Positions 1-11,234 of a stretch of DNA of 64,000 nucleotides are shown piece by piece. Source of the DNA: Eucalyptus grandis (lineage: Eukaryota; Streptophyta; Magnoliopsida; Myrtales; Myrtaceae); NCBI RefSeq assembly GCF_016545825.1, contig NC_052619.1:74038115-74102114 (forward strand), in the 5' to 3' direction. The notes beneath the pieces were generated by a model. That model had not been told where the DNA came from and did not search any database. It was given only the letters and a program-made list of their open reading frames with translations. The translations under genes were made by a program, and so were the position numbers. Each line of letters begins with the position of its first letter. The stretch's first letter is position 1.

Positions 1-708
1 TGATGTAGGATAATATTTAAGCATCCCTCTCACGTGCAAGTTGGATTAGGAGGGGTACGTGGAATTTGACTAATGAAATAGGATAGCACTTATTCTATTA
101 ACAAGATTAAAATAAATCAATAAAAACGTGCAGAATAGGAAAACGTGAAATTTCTTTAGTTTTCTTTATTGTTATAAGGAGTACATGAGCCTTTTGATAG
201 ACTTCTATTAGATAACATCAAAGTAACTTATCAATTAAAAATATACACAATCATAGGGAGATGAGGCTAATTTGCACCATCACAATATATATTTAAAATT
301 AAGGTAAAATAACCTAAATTTCTCAAGTATATATTCTAAAATTCTCTTAACAACTCCCATCTCTTTTTTTCATTTTCTCATTCTCATTTCTACTCAATAT
401 TTTTCTCGGGGATGAGCCTATTCAATATCTAGGAAAGCAAAAAAAAAGGGCAAAGGATCATCTAAGGCAAGACCGAATCTTTCTATAAAGTTAGTACTGG
501 GTGGTCTTACTTGCTTCCTTTGGGCAAGAAGATGGGAGTTCCTTTGGCTTCAAGAGCTGATTAAATAGACCAATAGAGCTGATTAACTAGACCAATCCCG
601 TGATGGTCTTATTCATTATCGAGCATGATAATTCTATCGACTCGAACGTGTGATTTCTTAGCCATTTTCTCCTTGCATGAGTAACTTACTTTATACAAAT
701 TTTGTCAG

Positions 709-722
709 TCATATCTAAGTTT
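709..722. repeat. LINE target-site duplication, left
   Basis: TCATATCTAAGTTT, repeated exactly at 896-909 on the other side of the truncated LINE. Confidence 0.8.
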
Positions 723-895
723 TTTTTTTTTTTTTTTGGGTCGAAAAACTGGAAACTTCATTAACTTAAAACAAGTTAATTAACATCTGGAAAAAGAACA
801 AGCTACCGGATTAGGTGGGTAAGGCACAGCAGAAAAAAGAATTCCCTACCAATTGGCTGTCTTTTCCTCTGCAGTCAATGTTGGATGTTTTAATT
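723..895 (-). mobile_element. 5'-truncated LINE (L1-type) 3' end
   Basis: On the minus strand this is a short sequence ending in a long poly-A tail (plus-strand T run from 721). It is flanked by a 14-bp direct repeat TCATATCTAAGTTT at 709-722 and 896-909. A poly-A tail, a long target-site duplication and extreme 5' truncation are the signature of LINE target-primed reverse transcription. No coding sequence remains. The same insertion is present in copy B, so it predates the segmental duplication. Confidence 0.8.
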
Positions 896-1229
896 TCATA
901 TCTAAGTTTATTTACTTATTTTTTTAAGCATGAGGTATGCCCTTTTGACGTTTCAATATGATATTATAGACGCACATACCAACACAAAGAGATAATATCC
1001 ACTCTCGCGCTTAAAAAACAATGGATAATATCTCGCAGCAACTACTGATTTGCTTAATATGTATAATAACTCGATGCTCTTTCTAATTTCAAAGCAAACC
1101 CAGTAAATAACTTGGGACAAAAAAAAAAAAAAAGCAAGAGAGATGTCCCTTTTGATTTGAAGGAAGAGTTTATGGATTTGGAAAAGGAGGCTTTATTTCT
1201 CTAGCAAAGGGCCAAAGGCTTCTAGGGAT

Positions 1230-1606
1230 TTAACAACGATAGAAACATAAGCAATTATTCCCGCTGCAAAACCCCGTGGGATGTTTATTGCCATAGTATT
1301 TGTTACAAAAGGCTTGGCACGGACCGCCCTTGCACCCACCGGGCGCTGTCCCATAGAGCACGCATGTACGACCAGGATCAGCCTCCACCTCATAGTTGCC
1401 TGTCATCAAGACACCAAGCTTCAAACGTTTGAACCCGTGAAGAAAAACATAATCCTGTTATAAATTCCTTAATCACGAGGTACCATCCTTCTTTGAAAAG
1501 GAAAATCGTAGATTGCGAAAATGAAGGGGAAAGAGAAAAGATTACACATGGTGAAGAGGAGAAAAACTAGAAGCACTGTGGCCACGCAGGGTCTCTTCAT
1601 GTTCAT
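1230..1606 (-). CDS. Defensin-like secreted cysteine-rich peptide, copy A
   Basis: Two-exon gene. Exon 1 (1606-1546, 61 nt) starts at ATG 1606 and encodes about 20 residues that look like a signal peptide: a short basic start (MKR), then a hydrophobic leucine/valine stretch. The intron (1545-1400) begins GTAAT and ends AG. Exon 2 (1399-1230) encodes the mature peptide and stops with TAA. Phases agree: one base from exon 1 completes a cysteine codon. The mature part has the 8-Cys plant defensin layout C-x9-C-x4-C-x3-C-x12-C-x4-C-x-C-x3-C, including a gamma-core-like GFCSGNNC. Total is 76 residues, usual for DEFL genes. The family acts outside the cell as antimicrobial peptides or as signals; which applies here cannot be told. 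One extra cysteine arises at the splice junction. Confidence 0.8.
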
Positions 1607-1688
1607 TTCTCCAAGTATCTCAGAAGCCTCTCAAGTGTATTGATCAGCTCCTCTTTTTCTCTGGCCATCGTGTGTAACCATGTGCTCT

Positions 1689-1696
1689 TATTTATA
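1689..1696 (-). promoter_or_regulatory. TATA box of defensin-like gene, copy A
   Basis: TATAAATA on the minus strand, 83 bases upstream of the exon 1 ATG. The same element sits at the equivalent place in the other two defensin-like genes. Confidence 0.6.
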
Positions 1697-2976
1697 GGAC
1701 GAATGGCCACTGGCCATACCAACCTTCAATTCCTTTTTAAATAATATAAATCTCCACGGACATGGTGGTGTAAATACTTCTCTAGATTCCCCCAAAAAAA
1801 GAAAAAAAAGAAAAGAAATCTGATATGGTAAGTAGACGTACCTGATTTGCTATTATCTATTAAAGTCTGAATCAACAAAATTCAAACCACAAAAAGACAT
1901 GAATGCAATTCCGATATGTCACCAAATTCAATCAATTTTAAATGAACTCCCATTTTAAATCCTCATAAATTTTTCACTGCGATTGCTCCTTTCCTATGTA
2001 TTGTTGTTCATTTCAATAAGTTCTTAGTAATATTGAAGGTTCTTAATTTTGTAACTTTTTTTTACCTTCATACAACTTGTAATGGTTTTTGTCTGCCATT
2101 AGTATAAAACGGTTTTGTAAGCTTTATAATGGTCTTGTAACGGTTTTAATTACTATTAATTTGCAACCAGCTTGTAACGTTTTTCAATTACATGAGAGAA
2201 TTGATGATAGAAAATCGTCTCTCTTTTGTTTACCTACAAATTGTTATTTCAAACATAACTGAAATGCAATATAAATTTATATTTATATATTCCAAAACAT
2301 GAATTTTCTTGCTTTCTTTATATACATACATATGTTTACTTTTTCGCTGGTTATGCAAATAATGATGTTCCTCTTCCTTCTAATATTTAGAGTAAGGTAT
2401 AAAAAAAAGGTCTGTTGTATACTTGGACGATAGCCGCTAGGAGTTTCATACTACGAGAGTCGAAATTATCTTTTATGACAATACTTACACACCTTAGACA
2501 ATTGATCATATTTTGTCATCCTTTTCAATAGGTTCCCAACAATTCTCATTTTTCATAGTATATAATATTTTTCCAACATATATTAAACGAGGCCTAAAGA
2601 TTTTGACTTAACTTATTCCTTTCTTTATCTATTCAGCGATGCCCCATATAATTTGTGGAATGATGCTCATGCTTGACCTACTTGCATTAATTTCAAGAGC
2701 ACTGTCTTCTTCACATTCACTCGACAACATAATTTGGGCATGACTTGTTTCACTTGACGGGTGTACTTGTAAGCTTATATTAAAAAGTGCAAACAAATAA
2801 TTTAAACTGTTATGTCAAGAGATGCCATATGAGTGTCAGACCATTATAAACGCTCAACGCAGCTTTATAAAAATGCAATTAATCCGAAACTTCAAACTTG
2901 ACCATGATACCATATGATGGGAAACTTTATGAGACCGCAACTAATTGTTCTAAAATTTTAAGCTATTAAATGAAAG

Positions 2977-3209
2977 TGTTAGAGATATTTAGGACAATTC
3001 TAATGGTTTTTTGTATAATTTGATATATAGAAAAGAGTACACAAAGAGCCTATTTATAGGCTTTATAATATGACTATACAAATGAGCACATATCAATCAA
3101 GATATGCACAATCAAATGAGATATTTGTGCAATCTTGAGAAATACTAAAAATCAATAAAAATATTCTAATTATTTCTAATGTAGGAAAATATCATAATTA
3201 TCTCTAACA
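2977..3209 (-). mobile_element. Solo LTR, Ty1/copia-like, in copy A
   Basis: 233 bp beginning TGTTAGAGATA and ending TATCTCTAACA, so the termini are an 11-bp inverted repeat with TG...CA ends. It is flanked by the 5-bp direct repeat GAAAG (2972-2976 and 3210-3214). Read on the minus strand it has a central TATAAATAGG promoter motif, which sets the orientation. No internal region is present, so it is a solo LTR left by recombination or a very small non-autonomous LTR unit. The equivalent copy is at 39690-39923. Confidence 0.8.
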
Positions 3210-5774
3210 GAAAGCATGGTTAACTCCTCCTCACGCATAATGTGGACTTGCTGCCAAATGCAATAATTTTTAAACTAATTCCCACCCTAAATCGTTATAA
3301 TTCATTTCAATTCAATTATATTTTATTTCAATTGCTCCATTCTAATATTCCAAACGAGGCCTCAAAATAGTCAATAAGCTTATTATTCTTTTTATCAGTA
3401 TAGCGATTTCCCTTACAATTTAAACGATGGTCATGCTTAACGTATGTACATTAAATTCAGGAGCATTGTCTTCTTCACATTCACTTGACAACATACGTTG
3501 GGCATGAGGAATATTATACGTGAGTATAAAGTCATTATAGATTATATAAATAAATTAATTAATTAATTAAAAAAAAAAGGTGATGATTTGAGATATTTTA
3601 CATCCGATAAAATGCAAAGATTGCCTCTCCTCGGTCTACCCAGTATCATATGCAGCTAAGTAGCAGCCCCAAGGGTCTTGCAGTCATGTGGTAAATTGTT
3701 TTTTGTTTTTTTAAGGATATCCTTGAGACAAGAGGTGTACACTTATGTAAAAGCGAAACCATAAACTTCACACTGCTTTTCCATAGGTAAAGTATGAGGA
3801 AAGCAATGGCCTGTAGCTCTTCAAAGCCTTGTCTAGGAAGCCCTTTCACCCTATCCGTATCACCCTAGTGAGAAACTAGATTAAGTGGCGTTCTTGGAGA
3901 GCCTTCCTTATCACCCTCCGGTCGCAATAGCTCACATTTTCTTCAGCAAAAAGCTCACTGAAGGAACTAGATTGCTCTGCAATTTCAAAAGCGATTCACG
4001 TACGTGCTGGAGCATCCCCAGTTTTCACTTGCAAAAGAATTGGTGGCGAGTTGAACGAGCTGAACTAACATAAGCTAGAGACTTGCCCTTCATTTTCGCC
4101 TTGGTTTATCACATTCGATCGTTAACGCCGAAAACAGATTTTTCAACGTGCCAATGGGGGTTGGTGTGCAGACTCTCCTTTACCGAGTGATTCCCAGTTA
4201 CAGCAAACTAAAGACGCAAAGCCCCACATGCAACTAGAGTACAAGCACACTTCACAGCCGCTTATCACCTCAAGTTGATTTGTTTGCTTGTGTGAAATGT
4301 TGATGCGTGTCTAGGACTCGTTATAGAGGCAAGCCTTCTAATCCATAAGACTGATCAGCTTTTTTGCGCTACTGCATTTTGACAGGCTGCCATTTGTCGG
4401 GCAACAGCATTAGCATAGCTGCACGCTAGTAGCTAAACCTTGCCCTTGGCAAATGTGCTTCTCACACCTCCCTTAATCCCGGTGAAATTTAGAGCTTTGC
4501 TATTTTGGGTGGCTCTATGTTAAGAATCCGCTTTATTTTGAGCAATTTTTCCTTTGACTTTGACAAAACCAATTTGCCATATCCTGTAGGTTGTCTTGTA
4601 TCTTTCTCAAACAATTGATTTCTTTTAAAATAGAGCTTATTCGAAACTAATGTAGTGGATAATTGGATCGAAAATGAACTACATGGCAAAGTGGCTAACA
4701 TCATCCCTAAATAACTAATATCATGTGGATCTCATGTGTGATCTCTCATTATTATAAATACTTCATGTTCTAATATAGATGGAGACTGATATTTTTCCCC
4801 TCTTGGTTATGGATGACTAAAGTCAAGGTGATCTAATTTTGTGACTGCATTTGTACATGTAAAATGACCATCTTCTATTAATTACTATTTTTAGATTAGG
4901 GAATGACGGAGCTTGGAAGAGAGAGTGGGAATGAGAGCTAGTACTTTGTTTGTCGGATTAGTGATGGAACGAGAAGATTGGTTCCGGGCATGAAAGTAGG
5001 GTCACGTGCCTATCAGTCAAAGATCGAGCATCCACAAAACCATATCCCGGCAAGCAAACTTCATTTCATTTGCCAAAAGTCGATGTGTGCTGTGGGTTTG
5101 AAAAACTAAAACAGCTTAGCAAGTAAAACCCAAAAAGAGGAAATGAAGGTAGGGTTTTCTCCCATCCTACGATATAATATAAAATATTATATATTCTGGT
5201 ATTCCCAGTACTATAATTCTATATGTTTCTACCCCTATATAACACGACAATCTGTGCAAGTACAAGACCCCCAGGTTTTAGGCTATGGTGCAGATGAGAC
5301 TAGAGAGGAGAGAGCGAACAGCATGGTACACCCGGTTGACCCCTGAACTGTACCTGATTATCACATTTTTAACTATAAGCGACTTTATAATATTATATTA
5401 GTGTTCGTAAACTGTTATAATGCTGTGCAGATGCTCTATGTACTCTTGATTTTTATTGCCTGTTTGTACTGCTATGTTATATTGGATGGGTTATATAAAT
5501 CAGTGATGGAGACGGGTCCATGAAGAGAATGGGGAGCACAGTATGTTGATTGTTAGACAAAAGCAAGCGACTTCGAACAGATAAACAGTGTATCAATAGA
5601 GTAAAATAGGTATTGGATTTGATCTCTGATCGATGGCATTTTTTGGTCTTTCCTTTTTGGAAAATGGGGCCCTCTTCTGTGCCTATGTTTGTAGCAAATA
5701 AGACAGAAAGACCACATCTACGTGCATCTCAAGTTACCCTTTTAACTCTAAAAAATGGGTACAATAATGTGTGT

Positions 5775-5777
<3 letters not shown>

Positions 5778-5819
<42 letters not shown>
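5778..5819. repeat. (GA)21 microsatellite
   Basis: Uninterrupted GA dinucleotide run. It borders the end of the CslE remnant and lies about 30 bp beyond the end of the segmental duplication. Confidence 0.95.
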
Positions 5820-5821
<2 letters not shown>

Positions 5822-6110
5822 TGCTTACTTTCATGGAGTGCCACTCCTTGGACTGGAGAGAATCATTCGGAGGCTCAACAGCCTTTCTAAAATAGGCCTT
5901 TGGTGATCTAGGTTCGACTTTAAACTTCCGGCAAAAGGGAAGCCATATCTTGGAGAATCGAGAGAGATGTGCTTACTTTCATGGAGTGCCACTCCTTGGA
6001 CTGGAGAGAATCATTCGGAGGCTCAATAGCCTTTCTAAAATAGGCCTTTGGTGATCTAGGTTCGACTTTAAACTTCCGGCAAAAGGGAAGCCATATCTTG
6101 GAGAATCGAG
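5815..6110. repeat. 148-bp tandem duplication of the CslE exon 2 end
   Basis: Two head-to-tail copies, 5815-5962 and 5963-6110, nearly identical. Each contains the last part of the CslE-like exon 2 (minus strand) plus the following GTAAGC donor and part of the intron. The duplication therefore copied an exon-intron boundary. Confidence 0.9.
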
Positions 6111-6619
6111 ATGCCTCGAGTAATGCGTAGAATGTAAGGTCCGAACCACCATCATCAGAGAGATAAATGCTCATCTTCTCCGATGGATAATTGTATGCCA
6201 TGAGTGATAAGATAGTGTAGATACCATGGTCGGTGGCTCTATCATGAGATCTGTCGTCCACACAAACATGTCTACTCCCGGAAAAACCTTGCCGTACCTA
6301 AAAGAGTTCATGCAAACAATCTTACAAGAGCGATCAAATTCAAATCTCATGCAATGACTTCAAAAGAAGACTTTCTATTCTGCTCCCCTTTTCAAGGATA
6401 AATAGTGTCTAGGATCAGTTTTTGCGTGCCATGATGGTATTATGAGATCAAGGCCAAAACTTAACCATACCAAAAATTTCAACATTTTCGAAGAGTGTAT
6501 CCTTAGAAAAAATTATCAAGTTATTCGTGATTAGCACAAAATATTTATCACAACAAACTGTTCGAGACTTTTTAAGCTTGAAAAGTGCAAGCTTCTTCCA
6601 TCAAGCCAACGGACATATT

Positions 6620-6620
<1 letters not shown>

Positions 6621-6665
<45 letters not shown>
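6621..6665. repeat. (GT)12(GA)10 compound microsatellite
   Basis: Perfect GT run to 6644 followed by a GA run to 6665. It lies in intron 1 of the CslE remnant, immediately after the exon 1 donor. Confidence 0.95.
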
Positions 6666-6903
6666 CCCACCTCTGAGAAAGCCTGTCCTTGAAGGTATGG
6701 TGATACTAAAGGTTCCATCTCATGACGATGGTAAGGAACCAATAAAACGCGAACCAAAGCTCAGACAAGAAAGCTCCAAGCCAAGCCAAATTCTCGGCTG
6801 TTGTGGACTCGGGCCAGTGATGGAATCTAAAGTAGAAGATGAAGAAGATGCTGATGAAAATGGAGAACGTGTATACTCTGAAGACGAAGCGGTTCTTGGC
6901 TGA

Positions 6904-8930
6904 CTTCCTTTCAAAGAGAGATGGATTGCTCTTCTCTTCCATTTTTCTCTTTGTTTGCCTCCTTTCTATGGTGGCAAGTGAAGCAATTAAGGCAACATTT
7001 ATATTATATCACAGCCACACCACCCCTCTATATATATATTGTTGCGATGGGGCAAGCGATCGAACAAAATATAGACAAAAGAAGAAAATAAATTGGACAG
7101 CGGATTTACGTGGTTCAGTCGTAAAGACCTACGTCCACGGGGAGAGCAGCAGCGAATTTCACTATAGATCAAGCGATACAAGGAGATTACACACTCAAGT
7201 CACTCAAACACTCTTTCGGTGTTTCCCAAGCCCCAATTACATCCAATAACGCACCCAGTGTTTAGCCCCGAAATTCCTCGAAAATAATCTTTCAATCTCA
7301 CGAAGGAATTACTCGCAAATCTTACCTCAAGATTTAATCGACTACAAACACTAAACTTCTTGGATGTAATTCACGAACAAAAACCCGCCAAGCACTCGCT
7401 AGAATAACGACACTTCAATGCTCGTATCAACAACGATCATGTGTGGCTTCGTGCGGCTTCTACGTAGGGTTTTGGTTTTAGCCGTCCCACGCACGCTCGC
7501 CAAAGAAGAAAGCGAATCCTGTTCATATATATATACGCGTGTGTGCGCCCAAGGTCAAACTTTGACCTTGGGCCCACCACCTTTAATCTTCACGCAGGGA
7601 CTTCGGTCTTTTGTTTCCGTGGCCGAATAAAAGAGGGAAATCCAGCCTGCTGTGCGTGTGTGTGCCCATTTGGGCCCCACCTGCTTCCTTTTATTTTCTC
7701 ACGCGTAGAACTCCTTCATACCAAAAGCCACAATTGATTTCCTTCAATTCGGAATCCTCAAGCTTCTTGACAAAGAACTTTCCTCCTTTATTTTATTTTA
7801 TATTTCTTCTTTTAGTCCAGCAAATCACGTTTTGCAATCAAACTCGAGTCATAAATTAACATATATATAGATACATACATACATACGTATACATATATAT
7901 AAATTAGACTTCGTTTCAATGAGAGGTAGATTGCCATTCTCTCCCATTTTTCTCTTTGTTTGCCTCCTTTCTGTGGTGGTGAGTGAAGCAATTAGGCAAC
8001 ATTTCCACTATATTACAGCCACACCACCCATATGTATATAATACCCATTTCGATATGTGTATATATATATATATACCACCCATATATATAAGACTTCGTT
8101 TCAAAAGGAGATAGATTGCCCTTCTGTCTCATTTTTCTCTTTGTTTGCCTCCTTTCTATGATGGTGAGTGAAACAATTAGGCAACATTCTCTCATTTTTC
8201 TCTTTGGTTGCCTCCTTTCTGTGGTGGTGAGTGAAGCAATTAGGCAACATTTGTACAATATCATAGCCACACCACTCATTTGTATATAATGCCCATTATG
8301 AGTGAAGCAATTACGCAACATTCTCTCATTTTTCTCTTTGTTTGCCTCTTTTCTGTGGTGGTGAGTGAAGCAATTAGGCAACATTTGTACAATATCATAG
8401 CCACACCACTCATTTGTATATAATGCCCATTATGAGTGAAGCAATTACGCAACATTCTCTCATTTTTCTCTTTGTTTGCCTCTTTTCTGTGGTGGTGAGT
8501 GAAGCAATTAGGCAACATTTGTACCATATCATAGCCACACCACTCATTTGTATATAATACCCATTTTATATATAGACTCTGTTTTAAAGAGAGGCAGATT
8601 GCCTTTCTCTCCCATTTTTTTCTTCGTTTGCCTCCTTTATGTGGTGGTGAATGAAGCAATTAGGTAATATTTGTACTATGCCACAGCCACACCATCCCTA
8701 CATATATAATACCCATTTCGATATATATGTGTATGTGCATGCGTGCGCCCGTGTGCGCGTTTGTTAGTTTTCTTTTCAAAGAGAGGTAGATTGCCCTTCT
8801 CACTTTTTTCTCTTTGTTTGCCTCCTTTTTGGGGGTGGCGAGTGAAGCAATTAGGCAACATTTGCATTTGTACCATATCACAGCCACACCATCCCTATAT
8901 ATAATACCCATTTCAATATATATATATATA
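6904..8930 (-). repeat. Array of amplified CslE leader and start-codon units
   Basis: About eight diverged units: near 6904-7034, 7911-8040, 8093-8180, 8181-8285, 8310-8440, 8455-8570, 8571-8710 and 8766-8920. Each repeats the sequence just upstream of the CslE ATG: GGCAAACAAAGAGAAAA on the minus strand, a stretch containing ATTGCTTCACT, and a ATATA-rich spacer. The outer and middle full units also carry the ATG and the first 12 or so codons; translations contain variants of GNLPLFE, matching the usual CslE N-terminus. Two or three inner units are shorter and break off around the ATG. The array is interrupted by the solo LTR at 7040-7861. Confidence 0.8.
7040..7861. mobile_element. Solo LTR (822 bp) inside the CslE leader array
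   Basis: Begins TGTTGCGATGG and ends AATTAACA (TG...CA), flanked by TATAT at 7035-7039 and 7862-7866. The target duplication is weak evidence because it lies in an AT-rich run. The interior has a dispersed-repeat motif TTTACGTGGTTC followed by CCTACGTCCACGGGG. It has no gag or pol. It splits one unit of the leader array, so it arrived after the amplification. Orientation and superfamily are not certain; Ty1/copia is likely. Confidence 0.6.
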
Positions 8931-9589
8931 AATGATAGTTTAGGATGTTGCAGAGACGTGATGAACAATGCGCGTCCAGCAACTTTGAGGTCGTATTTTG
9001 TCAGTTTTTGGCTTGATTTTGGATTGGCTAACTTGGGGTTCTTGTAGGAAATTGAAATTACTTTCTATTGACTATAAGTACATTTGAAATGGAGTTTTGT
9101 GAAAAGAGTTATGGCGTGACCAAATTTTGTGCTCAAGCTCCTTGTTGAGAACATTTTAAATAATTGCTTTGGGTATGCAATTTATTAGTGAATATGAGTT
9201 ATTTTGTTAGCGTTTAAGTTTAGTTTAGCCAAGCCATAGTTGAGATAGCATTTACTTAGTTTTGATGCTAATTTCGCTTATATATTAGGAATGCAAGTTC
9301 GTTGATTTGAATGAGCCTTGTGATTTGATTTGGGGTATATCCAGGTGAGTGGTGCTATCTCTTTTATGAATTTATAAACTAATGTCTTGAAAGAGATAAA
9401 AATTTAAGTGTCATACAAGTAATTGAAGCATGTTTGTTGCATAAAAGTCTAAATTAGGCAATTACTACATTTTAATATTTGAGAATTGTTTTACGAAAGG
9501 TATTGTGAAATGATATATTGCTTCGCGAATTGGTTTATGGAATGAGTTCTAAGATAATTTGATAAACATTTTATGAAAAATGTTACAAA

Positions 9590-9639
<50 letters not shown>

Positions 9640-10209
9640 ATTTGTGAATTTGGTTTATGAAATGATATGAGAAATGCTTTATGAAAAAGTATTTTTATTG
9701 GATGAACTGAGTTACAAAAGGTTATATGGTCGGTTTATGAAATGCATTGTGAATTATGAGAATGATTATGGATTGAATTTCTAGATATTGGAGGGTGTGA
9801 GTTTGGTGCTCAATATTGTTGTGACCCCATGAAGGGGTTGGTAGGTATGCGCATCGGGTTTAGCATGTTCTTCTAGGTCGAGCCTCTGGCATTGTGGTGG
9901 AGACCTTGCCAGGTGGAGAATCTTTGTGGCCTTGTCACAAGGCGTTGTGTCATGACCATGGTTATGTATTAAGCAAAAGATTAATCGATAGATGGACCAT
10001 CGTTGTCCGTTTTGATATGATACGGATTACTAGATAGAATATTGATATAGTTTTTAATAGAGATTAATCAATGGACTTGACTATTGATATTTGAATTGTG
10101 ATGGTGGATTTAAATGTGTATTGAAATGAATGACTTGTACTTGATTTGATATGTATATTTAATAAGTTGGATTATGGATTTTTGATAGTGCTCTATACTT
10201 ATATACATG
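8931..10209. other. Non-coding interval, no gene recognised
   Basis: AT-rich DNA with many stops in all frames. It contains an AT microsatellite (9594-9638). A G+C-richer stretch at 9830-9960 resembles degenerate LTR sequence, but I cannot find its partner or ends. The chromovirus insertion site is at 10209. Confidence 0.5.
9594..9638. repeat. (AT)n microsatellite
   Basis: About 22 consecutive AT units. Confidence 0.95.
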
Positions 10210-10668
10210 TGTCACAGGCCGATCGATTCGCTCTCGATCACTCCTTGTTCACTCGAAGGCTACCCGTGCGGCCTTAAGGTTTTACCCCTAAGCAGCCTTT
10301 CAACACTTGACTCACAAGGGACTTTGTAGAGAGAGAAACTTCTTAGAGAGAGAAGCTCTGCTTTTCACATAACTTGTGAATGAGAATACAATGAGGGAGG
10401 ACACCCCTTTATATACAAGTACAAGGTAAACCCTATCCGTAGATCTCCCTTAGATCTAACGGTGGAGATTGCACCTCCCCATCTACCAACTACCAGCATT
10501 AATTACACAACTACCAGCTACTCGCATTTATAGCGTATGCGTACAAATACAGTATCGCCCGCCCTCAGGAGAATACTCTAAGTCTCGGGGGTATAAGCCG
10601 AGGGTCTTTAATGTGTCACGCCCATGTTCAAGAAACCTCTTTGACATGCTTTCTTTCGGGCCGTGACA
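10210..10668 (-). repeat. Chromovirus 3' LTR
   Basis: 459 bp, TG...CA ends, closely similar to 29596-30053. It contains a minus-strand TATATAAA at 10408-10415. Confidence 0.93.
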
Positions 10669-10680
10669 TTCTCCCACACC
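10669..10680 (-). promoter_or_regulatory. Chromovirus polypurine tract
   Basis: On the minus strand GGTGTGGGAGAA lies directly against the TGTCAC start of the 3' LTR. This is the usual plus-strand primer of this element class. Confidence 0.8.
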
Positions 10681-11234
10681 TAATCAGGCGACGCCCTCAT
10701 CGCGTCTTCGGCATGAAAGGCTTCAATCTCTTTCTTGAATTGCCAAAGACTCTCCTTGGGCTCCCAACTGGCTTCGCTCTCCAGAAGACCCTTCCATCGG
10801 ATTAGATATTCTCGCTTGGGCGCGCAATACCGCTTCCGTATGACTCGATCCGCCAAGATGCTCTCGACCTCTCGATCATACAAGGTTTTTGCCCCGAGTG
10901 GCGCCCGATGAGACTCCCCACGATCTGGATCTTCCTCGTCAATTTGGAAATGTTTGAGCATACTTACGTGGAACACCAGATGCACCTTGAGTTTTGGTGG
11001 TAGTTCCAGCTTGTATACGATCTTCCCAACCCACTGCAGCACCCGAAATGGCCCTTCGTAGCGACGGATCAACCCTTTGTGCATGTCCTTGTAGCGAAGG
11101 ACCGCGTGTAGCTTGGCCAACACTTGGTCTCCCACTTGGAACTCCATGTGCCATCGCTTCTTGTCCGCCCATTTCTTCATGTGCTTGGAGGCTTTGTGTA
11201 GACACGCCCGTGCCAAGTCCGCCTGTTCTTGCAT
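10680..11234 (-). pseudogene. Chromovirus integrase C-terminus and chromodomain
   Basis: Open frame of 184 codons that continues the integrase polypeptide. The first part has the GPFRVLQWVGKIVYKLELP GPY/F-type module, and VHLVFHVSMLKHF is typical of Ty3 integrase ends. The last 65 residues contain a chromodomain (EVESILADRVIRKR, then EYLIRWKGL and ASWEP), a module that in chromoviruses steers integration toward histone-marked chromatin. The aromatic positions YLIRWKG and W in ASWEP are kept. It is separated from the rest of integrase by in-frame stops near 11400 and 11340, so it is not translated as part of the polyprotein. Confidence 0.9.

Larger units (their letters stand above)
1..5749. 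repeat. Segmental duplication, copy A (partner 36713-42457)
   Basis: The whole stretch matches 36713-42457 in the same orientation with only scattered substitutions and small indels, for example in the homopolymer runs. It contains a defensin-like gene, a truncated LINE and a small solo LTR, all shared with copy B. The shared sequence ends at ACTCT (5745-5749). After that copy A runs into a GA microsatellite and a CslE remnant, while copy B runs into a poly-C tract. The left end lies outside the window. Near identity including non-coding DNA implies a recent duplication. An assembly artefact (haplotig placed in tandem) is the main alternative. Apart from the elements listed separately I see no gene in 1-720, 910-1229, 1700-2976 or 3210-5749. 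Confidence 0.95.
5815..6942 (-). pseudogene. Cellulose synthase-like E (CslE-type) gene remnant
   Basis: Two recognisable exons of a Golgi glycosyltransferase-2 family protein. Exon 1 (6942-6671) starts at ATG 6942 and encodes the cytosolic N-terminus, a membrane segment and the LSELWFAFYWFLT region, then TFKDRLSQR. An in-frame TAG lies at 6708-6706, just before that motif. Exon 2 (6297-5977) encodes PGVDMFV, EPPTMV, then MSIYLSDDGGSDLTFYALLE (the first conserved Asp region), then KVEPRSPKAYF, and ends at an AAA/GTAAGC donor. A one-base deletion near 6223 shifts the frame. The exon junction (AG + G) is in phase, so the splice sites were once real. The remaining two thirds of the gene (D,D,D,QxxRW core and C-terminal membrane helices) is absent. 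The intron holds a GT/GA microsatellite. The call is secure; the protein is non-functional. Confidence 0.85.

Noticed and set aside
3646..3849. 67-codon minus-strand frame, also at 40357-40560
   Set aside because: Same reasoning: conserved by recent duplication, no family features.
4489..4704. 71-codon minus-strand frame, also at 41201-41416
   Set aside because: Present in both copies only because the blocks are nearly identical; no signal peptide, domain or splice context recognised.
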